A stretch of 15,221 bases of DNA from contig DAOVSA010000002.1 in NCBI GenBank assembly GCA_030633635.1, positions 1 to 15,221 on the forward strand. Direction: 5' to 3'. The position numbers were made by a program, and so were the translations under genes. The notes below the pieces were generated by a model that saw only the letters and a list, made by a program, of their open reading frames with translations, searched no databases and was not told the origin of the DNA. Shown here piece by piece: positions 7,953 through 12,470 of this stretch. Numbering within the stretch: position 1 is the first letter of the stretch; the number at the start of each line of letters is the position of its first letter. The stretch comes from Candidatus Altarchaeota archaeon (lineage in GTDB: Archaea; Altiarchaeota; Altiarchaeia; IMC4; DAOVSA01).

Positions 7953-8318
7953 TTATCCAATTAATTTTACGTTTGACCCTTTAGGATTTTTTCTGACTAA
8001 TTCAGATATTGACATGGTTTTTCCACCAAGCTTTTCTATCTTTTTCTTGGCATCACTCGTAAATTTAAACGCCGCGATATCCACCTTGTGATCCAGAGTA
8101 CCCTCACTAAGAACCTTTCCCGGAACCACTAATGTATCCCCTTTTTTGGCGCATCTATTTATCCCCCAGAGATTTACCTCTCTTCTGTTTTTTCTAGACC
8201 TTGATAGTTCTCTTGCCATCACTTTCCATATCTTGGCATCATTTTTTCTCGCAATCGCTTTCAATTCATCTACAAATTCCAATCTTCCTGGGTCTTCAAA
8301 TTCATGAGTTCTCGGCAT
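7953..8318 (-). CDS. rpl18e: Ribosomal protein eL18 (L18e)
   Basis: A 121-residue archaeal/eukaryotic-specific large-subunit protein. Conserved blocks are LVDELKAIARKNDAKIWKVMAREL-like text near the start, SRKNRREVNLWGINRCAKKGDTLVVPGKVLSEG, and the end KTMSISELVRKNPKGSNVKLIG. Length is right for archaea (about 115-125). It is the first protein gene after the tRNA-Leu gene, as in the Haloarcula S9 operon, where tRNA-Leu, L18e, L13 and S9 are co-transcribed. A 60-bp AT-rich spacer with a dyad separates it from the tRNA. The start is preceded by AGTATAAA with no Shine-Dalgarno, consistent with a very short leader or a non-Shine-Dalgarno start. Confidence 0.96.
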   Translation of the reverse strand: MPRTHEFEDPGRLEFVDELKAIARKNDAKIWKVMARELSRSRKNRREVNLWGINRCAKKGDTLVVPGKVLSEGTLDHKVDIAAFKFTSDAKKKIEKLGGKTMSISELVRKNPKGSNVKLIG

Positions 8319-8332
8319 TTTATACTACTAAT

Positions 8333-8367
8333 GTGAGATCATTATCGATCATTGATATATCTCTCAC
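8333..8367 (-). repeat. Inverted repeat between tRNA-Leu and rpl18e
   Basis: GTGAGA at 8333-8338 and TCTCAC at 8362-8367 form a 6-bp dyad with a 23-nt AT-rich centre. It lies in the only sizeable spacer between the tRNA 3' end and rpl18e. A TATA-like TTAATAA on the minus strand (about 8366-8374) overlaps its outer arm and could drive rpl18e with a short leader. It could be a processing hairpin, an internal promoter/operator, or chance. Confidence 0.3.
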
Positions 8368-8378
8368 TTATTAAGGTT

Positions 8379-8518
8379 TGCGGGGGACGAGTTTCGAACT
8401 CGCGTAGACCTATGTCACACGGCCCTCAACCGTGCCCCTTTAGCCCACAACGTCTTATGGGTAGTGAACATAATCTCGTGACATAAAACGCCATGTTTGA
8501 CCGCTCGGGCACCCCCGC
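8379..8518 (-). tRNA. tRNA-Leu(GAG) with a 57-nt D-loop intron
   Basis: Read on the minus strand, the acceptor GCGGGGG (8518-8512) pairs perfectly with CCCCCGC (8386-8380), discriminator A at 8379, no encoded CCA. The anticodon arm CACGG-TTGAGGG-CCGTG has anticodon GAG (8427-8425), which reads CUC/CUU Leu codons. A class II variable arm GAC-ATAG-GTC and a T arm GCGAG-TTCGAAA-CTCGT follow. The D arm is interrupted: removing 8440-8496 restores CCC-GAGCGGTCAAA-GGG and a normal 83-nt class II tRNA. The gene starts only 8 bp after the rpoD stop, so it is probably cut from the ribosomal-protein transcript by RNase P and RNase Z. The rpoD-tRNA-Leu-L18e position matches euryarchaeal synteny. Confidence 0.93.
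8440..8496 (-). other. Non-canonical tRNA intron (bulge-helix-bulge) in the D-loop
   Basis: The 57-nt insertion folds as an archaeal splicing substrate. Exon GGTC pairs with intron GGCU (4 bp, two of them G-U); each strand then has a 3-nt AAA bulge, cut after the second A. The inner intron helix is 14 bp (CAUGGCGUUUUAUG with CAUAAGACGUUGUG, G-U pairs included) closed by a 22-nt loop. The splice falls roughly between tRNA positions 21 and 22. The AAA direct repeat at both ends leaves up to a 3-nt ambiguity by sequence alone, but the two symmetrical bulges pick this register. The intron has no ORF. Confidence 0.85.
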
Positions 8519-8526
8519 ATTTGTAT

Positions 8527-9117
8527 TTATTTCTCGCGTATCTTCTTCTTTAATTCACCAATTTCTTCATTGAGTACGTCGAATGCGGCGAGTACGAGCG
8601 TGTTAACATCTACTTGACCGTAAGATTCCACAAAAAAATCAAAACCGTCGTTCATCTTATATGAGGCCAAACCACCTTGCCATTTCATATGTTCCTTGCC
8701 ACATCCAAGTCGCGCGGTAGCCTCCAATTTAATATTTTGATTTTTTGTGAGTTTTACCAGAGGCATTTGTTCATATACTACTATATCCCCCGACGAAGGT
8801 TTGGATTTTCCTTTGACTTTCAGTTCTTTGGGTATTAAATCCCCGGAATAAACTGTTTTAGGACCTGCTGCTGTCAGACTCAACTCTATTGTATCTGGAC
8901 CAGATGAATCTGTTTTTAATGGAACCAAACCCAACCTATGTGCCAAAACTTCATCATGTAATATTGAAGAATTTTCATAGAATATTACCTCTTCTATTGC
9001 CATTATAGGAATTTTGGATATGATTGTGCGACGCAATGCATTTGCAGTTGACACGTTTATTCCTTTTACATTAAATTTTATCTTGTTACTCCCCCTTTCA
9101 ATGATCTTCAATTCCAT
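8527..9117 (-). CDS. rpoD: DNA-directed RNA polymerase subunit D (Rpb3/alpha homologue), short form
   Basis: A 196-residue assembly-platform subunit of archaeal RNA polymerase; it pairs with subunit L and binds N. MELKIIERGSNKIKFNVKG, then TANALRRTIISKIPIMAIEEV, is the conserved alpha-motif start, LAHRLGLVPLKTD is the second hallmark, and VLAAFDVLNEEIGELKKKI is the C-terminal dimerisation helix. Many archaeal D subunits are about 260 residues because of an inserted ferredoxin-like domain with Fe-S cysteines. Here that domain is missing: LEATARLGCGKEHMKWQGG runs straight into GFDFFVESYGQ, and only one Cys remains. Start chosen at the ATG matching the family N-terminus. It follows rps11 after an 83-bp spacer containing a 39-bp repeat, and tRNA-Leu begins 8 bp after its stop. 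Confidence 0.96.
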   Translation of the reverse strand: MELKIIERGSNKIKFNVKGINVSTANALRRTIISKIPIMAIEEVIFYENSSILHDEVLAHRLGLVPLKTDSSGPDTIELSLTAAGPKTVYSGDLIPKELKVKGKSKPSSGDIVVYEQMPLVKLTKNQNIKLEATARLGCGKEHMKWQGGLASYKMNDGFDFFVESYGQVDVNTLVLAAFDVLNEEIGELKKKIREK

Positions 9118-9152
9118 TTCAAACTTTCACATTATTCTTTATTTCATCTATG

Positions 9153-9230
9153 TTTCAACACTTAAACCCGTCTTCTTCACTTTCCACCTTATTTCAACAC
9201 CTAAACCCGTCTTCCTCGCTTTCCACCTTT
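9153..9230 (-). repeat. 39-bp tandem duplication of the rps11 3' end
   Basis: Two adjacent copies, 9153-9191 and 9192-9230, agree at 35 of 39 positions. The 9192-9230 copy encodes the last nine residues of S11 (KGGKRGRRV), the TAG stop at 9201-9203, and nine bases beyond. The other copy lies wholly in the spacer before rpoD and is degenerate: in the same frame it contains TAA, TGA and TAA stops. Since 39 is a multiple of 3, the copy stays in phase with the gene. It looks like a slippage or unequal-crossover product that has since decayed. Confidence 0.85.
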
Positions 9231-9821
9231 TGGTCGGCATCCGCCGTGTGGAATTGGTGTGACATCCATTATACTCCCTATTCCTATCCCACTCCGGGAT
9301 ATCGCTCTTATTGCTGCCTGTGCACCGGGGCCGGGATATCGTGGTCCATTATGCCCCCCAGGTGCTCTAACCTTTATATGGAGTCCTGTGATTCCTTTAC
9401 TCCGAATCTCGTCCACGACTCTAATCGCACATTGCATGGCGGCATAAGGTGTTGATTCCTCTCGATCGGCTTTAACAACCCGCCCACCAGACCAGATACT
9501 GATAGTCTCTGCACCGGTTATATCTGTGACGTGTAAAATTGTATTATTTTTTGATGAATAAATATGTAAGACTCCCCACATACCTGCTCTTGCCTTCCTT
9601 TTCCCGATTTTTTTTGCCTTCTCTTCCGGCTCTCGTTGTTTATTCCCAGGGAGGGAATCTTCCTTTAAAATATCTGTTTTTCCCTCATCTATTTTCTCTC
9701 CTACATTACTCTCTTTCTCCACTACACTACCCCCTTTCTCCACTACACTACTCTCTTTCTCTCCTACACTACTCTCTTTCTCTTCATTGGTGTTCTCTAT
9801 CTTCTCTTCCTTTTTGCTCAA
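9201..9821 (-). CDS. rps11: Ribosomal protein uS11 (S11p) with long N-terminal extension
   Basis: A 206-residue small-subunit platform protein. The conserved core starts near residue 81 ([25 protein letters not shown]) and includes [24 protein letters not shown] and the ending [20 protein letters not shown]. Typical archaeal S11 has about 125-135 residues, so about 80 are extra. The extra part is charged and low in complexity, with four heptads of the type EKESSVG/V at residues 14-41, encoded by 21-bp DNA repeats. The chosen start is a TTG at 9821-9819 inside the end of rps4 (38-bp overlap). It is backed by a strong Shine-Dalgarno, GAGGTGA, 6 nt upstream. An alternative is the ATG at 9581-9579, which would give a normal-length protein but would leave a 200-bp untranslated yet stop-free repeat region. 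Confidence 0.93.
   Translation of the reverse strand: MSKKEEKIENTNEEKESSVGEKESSVVEKGGSVVEKESNVGEKIDEGKTDILKEDSLPGNKQREPEEKAKKIGKRKARAGMWGVLHIYSSKNNTILHVTDITGAETISIWSGGRVVKADREESTPYAAMQCAIRVVDEIRSKGITGLHIKVRAPGGHNGPRYPGPGAQAAIRAISRSGIGIGSIMDVTPIPHGGCRPKGGKRGRRV
9699..9782 (-). repeat. Four 21-bp tandem repeats (heptads) inside rps11
   Basis: The minus strand codes for E-K-x-S/G-S/N-V-G/V four times in succession (residues 14-41 of S11). On the plus strand the unit reads like CACTACACTACTCTCTTTCTC with small changes. All units keep the 21-bp period, so the frame is preserved. The strong repeat of the DNA points to recent slippage expansion; a heptad period could suggest a coiled coil, but the residues are too polar for a clear one. 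Confidence 0.9.
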
Positions 9822-10302
9822 CTTTGGTCACCTCAATCCCTTTTAACTCTATTTTATCCTCTTCCCCTTTGGATACGATATAGCTTGGCACATCTACAAC
9901 CCGTTCTCCAATCATGACATGACCATGTGTGACGAATTGTCGTGCTTGCTTGGTCGTTTGTGCGAGACCTTTTTCAAATACAATAGTCTGTAATCTCCGA
10001 TTCAGTAAATCCTCAATCCCCAGTGCTAAGACCCTCTCTAGGGTGTTATCCATCGGGATCCCAAGTCTATCTAATTTACCCAACAATTGATTTCGTTCTT
10101 TTTCAACATGCTCACCGCCCGATCCCAATAACACCCGTGCTTCCTGTCTAAACCTTCCAATAGTTGATTTGGTTCTCCAAATCTCCTTTTTATTCTTTAG
10201 CCCATATTTATCGACTAATTTTGCTTCTTCCTCCATCCGTCCAATCTCCCAAGGATGCCTAGGTGCACTATATTTCCTTCGTTGTTTTTTGGGATCGCCC
10301 AT
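9784..10302 (-). CDS. rps4: Ribosomal protein uS4 (S4p)
   Basis: A 172-residue small-subunit protein that binds 16S rRNA early in assembly. The N-terminus [23 protein letters not shown] is the archaeal signature; the S4 RNA-binding domain spans about residues 104-165 ([44 protein letters not shown]). Length is in the normal archaeal range. The last dozen codons (after KGIEV) overlap the start of rps11 in another frame and also carry its Shine-Dalgarno, so S11 translation is probably coupled to S4. It begins 31 bp after the rps13 stop with an A-rich AGTTTAAAATG context and no Shine-Dalgarno. Confidence 0.97.
   Translation of the reverse strand: MGDPKKQRRKYSAPRHPWEIGRMEEEAKLVDKYGLKNKKEIWRTKSTIGRFRQEARVLLGSGGEHVEKERNQLLGKLDRLGIPMDNTLERVLALGIEDLLNRRLQTIVFEKGLAQTTKQARQFVTHGHVMIGERVVDVPSYIVSKGEEDKIELKGIEVTKVEQKGREDREHQ
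9828..9834 (-). promoter_or_regulatory. Strong Shine-Dalgarno site for the TTG start of rps11
   Basis: The minus strand reads GAGGTGA, an exact 7-nt match to the complement of the usual archaeal 16S 3' end, followed by CCAAAG and then TTG. It lies inside rps4. It is the best Shine-Dalgarno seen in the window and decides in favour of the long S11 form. The 16S rRNA of this organism is not in the window, so the pairing rests on the general archaeal sequence. Confidence 0.7.
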
Positions 10303-10333
10303 TTTAAACTAAATTGATTTAAATTTGATCAAA

Positions 10334-10807
10334 TTATCTTTTCCGTCTACTTACTCCAACTGTTTTTCCACGTCTAAATGATGTACGGGTTCTTTGACCC
10401 CTGACTGGTAGATGTACACTGTGGCGTACTCCTATATAAGATTTTATCCTTTTTTGACGGTTAATTTCCTCTCTAGTTGCCATTTCTAGATCGGGACCAA
10501 CCAAGTGGATATTTTTGCCCGTAGAATGGTCATTTCGATGATTTAACATCCAATCTGGCAGATATTGATCCAGATTCTGAATTGCATTCTCAACTTTTTC
10601 GATTTGTGCGTCGTTTAATTCCCCCAATTTAACCTCTTTTTCTATCTCAATAATTTTTATAAGAGCAGATGAGATTTGCGGCCCAATTCCATGTATGTCC
10701 ATTAATGCCTGCACAACTCTTTTATTGCCATCCAGTATCGTGCCGGATACCCTTACCTTGTATTTGAATTCAGCATCCGGATGATTGGTTGATTTATCAT
10801 TTCCCAT
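10334..10807 (-). CDS. rps13: Ribosomal protein uS13 (S13p)
   Basis: A 157-residue small-subunit head protein that contacts the large subunit and tRNA. YKVRVSGTILDGNKRVVQALMDIHGIGPQIS is the N-terminal H2TH region, LPDWMLNHRNDHSTGKNIHLVG is the archaeal/eukaryotic middle block, and RGQRTRTSFRRGKTVGVSRRKR is the basic tail. Length is close to archaeal homologues (about 145-165). It is the first gene of the S13-S4-S11-rpoD unit, with a 360-bp gap upstream that holds a candidate TATA box. No Shine-Dalgarno precedes its ATG (ATAAAAATCAAAATG). Confidence 0.97.
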   Translation of the reverse strand: MGNDKSTNHPDAEFKYKVRVSGTILDGNKRVVQALMDIHGIGPQISSALIKIIEIEKEVKLGELNDAQIEKVENAIQNLDQYLPDWMLNHRNDHSTGKNIHLVGPDLEMATREEINRQKRIKSYIGVRHSVHLPVRGQRTRTSFRRGKTVGVSRRKR

Positions 10808-10849
10808 TTTGATTTTTATCCATACATACTGATCAAAAATTAAATTGAT

Positions 10850-10857
10850 CTTTAATA
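10850..10857 (-). promoter_or_regulatory. Candidate TATA box of the rps13 operon
   Basis: The minus strand reads CC-TATTAAAG, about 45 bp upstream of the rps13 ATG, so transcription would start some 20 nt ahead of the gene. It lies beside GATCAA/TTGATC dyads that could be an operator. A competing AT-rich box lies about 40 bp further upstream. Confidence 0.35.
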
Positions 10858-10966
10858 GGTCCTCTATTGATCATATCATTCGAGATGAAAATTTAAAGAG
10901 GAGAGTACGATTGAATACTCTAGAGGAGTTTAAACAAGTGTTTTTACTCTCGATATTATTTTTATA

Positions 10967-10990
10967 TGGGATAGATATTATGGTATCCCA
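10967..10990. repeat. Perfect 7-bp dyad TGGGATA...TATCCCA
   Basis: TGGGATA at 10967-10973 and TATCCCA at 10984-10990 are exact reverse complements separated by 10 bp. A third related half-site, GGCATCCCATAG, follows at 11015-11026, 33 bp from GGTATCCCA. The layout suggests binding sites for a dimeric regulator upstream of the S13 operon, although no regulator is identified. Confidence 0.4.
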
Positions 10991-11051
10991 AATATATATT
11001 AGAGAAGATAACACGGCATCCCATAGATAATAAATAATTGGTGTGAGACTA

Positions 11052-11140
11052 TAAAAATGATCGTATCTATGCTTATCCCTAGGATTTACTGAAGTTTCGC
11101 CGTAGGTGAAATTTGGATGGAACAAACTGGGCCCCACATG
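11052..11140 (-). ncRNA. Possible small structured RNA (tentative)
   Basis: On the minus strand a TATA-like TTTAAATA (about 11165-11158) would place a start near 11137. The sequence then contains a 10-bp stem (11114-11105 with 11101-11092, G-U pairs included) and ends near a run of five T at 11057-11053, a plausible archaeal terminator. No C/D box pair, H/ACA box or known family was recognised. It may instead be part of the untranslated region of the S13 operon. Confidence 0.2.
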
Positions 11141-11167
11141 AGATGTGCACATATCTATATTTAAATG

Positions 11168-12367
11168 TCAAAATCCGTTCTCATACCCCAGTACATCTCT
11201 TATGATATCAAGAAATTCTTCATCACCTAGTGGGCTCTTTCGTTTCTCACTAGTATCTCTTACTCTTTTTAAAATTTCAATTATTTGTTCAGAATTCGCT
11301 ATTATATCCCATTCATCCAATTTAGAGCGTATAGTGTGCTTACCACTCATTTTACCCACTATAATCTTCCTTTGCTGTCCAACCATCTCTGGTTTAAAGG
11401 TTTCATACGTATACCATTTACTCAAAACACCATGGGTATGTATACCGGATTCATGAGCGAATGCATTTTCACCAACAATGGGTTTATCCTTTGAGACCTT
11501 TATTCCACTTGCTTCTTCAACCAACAGGGATAATTCCATTAATCTCTCTGTTTTAAATCCTAAATCAATATTATACAGTGCCATTAAATTCATAATAACC
11601 TGCTCTAAAGAAGCATTTCCTGCCCGCTCCCCCAATCCATTGACAGATACTGAAATCCACTCTGCTCCAGCTTCACAAGCAGCCAAAGAATTTGCAACAG
11701 CAAGACCATAATCATTGTGTTCATGAATCTCTATCGGAATTCCGGTGTCTTTGATCAGGTTTTTTACTAAAAATTTTGTTGCCGAAGGAGTCATCGCCCC
11801 CACGGTATCGCAAAGTCTTAATCTATCACCACCCGCATTTTTACACTCTCTTATGAATCTCACCAAGAAATCATACTCCGTCCTCGTCGCATCCTCTGCA
11901 TTGAAAGAGACGTATAGGCCGTGATCTTTCGCGTATTCTATGCAGGGAATGATCATATCTAAAATCTCATCTCTGGTTTTTTTAATTTTATATTTCAGAT
12001 GAATATCGGATGTTGCGATAGATATTGCAATTGCATCGCATTCAGTCTCTAAAATCTTATCAACATCGCTTTTTACGGACCTTGACCATGCCATTATGCT
12101 GGGGCCAAGATTTTCCTTTACAATCGTTTTTATCGTTTCTCTCTCATCCCTTGAGATTATTGGAATACCTGCCTCTATCTGATGCACTCCCAGCTCAGCA
12201 AGTTCTCTAGCGATCTGTAGTTTATCCTCTCTTCTAAATACAACTCCGGCAGTCTGTTCACCATCCCTCAATGTAGTATCGTCTATTTTTATATCTCCAA
12301 GAGCGTAATGTTCCTGTACATCCTTTATAAAGTTGTAGTGTGATGTGTGGGTTTCCATTTTAACCAT
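11168..12367 (-). CDS. Homocitrate synthase/isopropylmalate synthase-family acyltransferase (NifV/AksA-like)
   Basis: A 399-residue enzyme of the DRE-TIM metallolyase family, which condenses acetyl-CoA with a 2-oxo acid. Residues 30-38 read DTTLRDGEQ, with the catalytic Arg and metal-binding Asp; the metal-binding HEHND lies near residue 216, and GLGERAGNASLEQV near 245 is the second signature. DTTLRDGEQTAGVVF and SIATSDIHLKYK resemble NifV/homocitrate synthases more than LeuA. The C-terminal leucine-binding regulatory domain of isopropylmalate synthase is absent. In methanogens AksA-type enzymes make homocitrate and longer homologues for coenzyme B; nitrogenase cofactor is the other use. The substrate cannot be fixed from sequence, and no pathway partner is in view. 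Two ATGs, 12367 and 12358, are possible starts; the second has the AAAATG context common here. Confidence 0.85.
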   Translation of the reverse strand: MVKMETHTSHYNFIKDVQEHYALGDIKIDDTTLRDGEQTAGVVFRREDKLQIARELAELGVHQIEAGIPIISRDERETIKTIVKENLGPSIMAWSRSVKSDVDKILETECDAIAISIATSDIHLKYKIKKTRDEILDMIIPCIEYAKDHGLYVSFNAEDATRTEYDFLVRFIRECKNAGGDRLRLCDTVGAMTPSATKFLVKNLIKDTGIPIEIHEHNDYGLAVANSLAACEAGAEWISVSVNGLGERAGNASLEQVIMNLMALYNIDLGFKTERLMELSLLVEEASGIKVSKDKPIVGENAFAHESGIHTHGVLSKWYTYETFKPEMVGQQRKIIVGKMSGKHTIRSKLDEWDIIANSEQIIEILKRVRDTSEKRKSPLGDEEFLDIIRDVLGYENGF

Positions 12368-12404
12368 ATCCGAATACTTTGATAATTACATTATAGCAGG
12401 TAGC

Positions 12405-12413
12405 AATATATAA
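12405..12413 (-). promoter_or_regulatory. TATA box of the homocitrate synthase-like gene
   Basis: The minus strand reads TTATATATT, centred 42 bp upstream of the first ATG. Expected transcription start is near 12383, giving a leader of about 15 nt. The 3' end of a 15-bp tandem repeat supplies its first bases, so the box and the repeat are physically joined. Confidence 0.55.
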
Positions 12414-12438
12414 CACAGCATTTTATAACACAGCATTT
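12409..12438. repeat. Perfect 15-bp tandem direct repeat in the promoter
   Basis: TATAACACAGCATTT occurs twice back to back (12409-12423 and 12424-12438, plus-strand text) with no mismatch. It lies immediately upstream of, and partly within, the TATA box of the synthase gene. Each copy carries a TATA-like piece, so the core promoter may have been duplicated, or the repeats may be an operator pair spaced by 15 bp. Confidence 0.85.
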
Positions 12439-12470
12439 CTATCATTTTTGCCGGATGTAAAACTATCTTA

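Larger units (their letters stand above)
10808..11167 (-). other. 360-bp intergenic region upstream of the S13 operon
   Basis: No convincing protein gene lies here. On the minus strand a TATA-like TATTAAAG (10857-10850) about 45 bp before rps13 fits a promoter with a leader of about 20 nt; a second AT box, CTTTAAATT, lies at about 10889-10897. GATCAA/TTGATC dyads flank the first. Further up there are GGTATCCCA (10982-10990) and GGCATCCCA (11015-11023) on the plus strand, plus an inverted TGGGATA (10967-10973). A 10-bp hairpin with a GTA loop sits at 11092-11114. The far edge has a TATA-like TTTAAATA (about 11158-11165) right after the stop of the synthase gene. Confidence 0.5.

Noticed and set aside
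9539..9883. 114-codon plus-strand frame rich in Leu/Ser/Tyr repeats opposite rps11/rps4
   Set aside because: It is the mirror of the S11 heptad repeats; both opposing genes are certain.
11041..11120. C/D box guide RNA in the intergenic gap
   Set aside because: There is a CTGA-like D box but no proper RTGATGA C box at a fitting distance on either strand.
10871..11152. 93-codon open frame on the minus strand upstream of rps13
   Set aside because: Its composition is odd, it spans dyads and AT boxes, it resembles no family, and its repeated Tyr-Leu-Trp-Asp text simply reflects the DNA half-sites.
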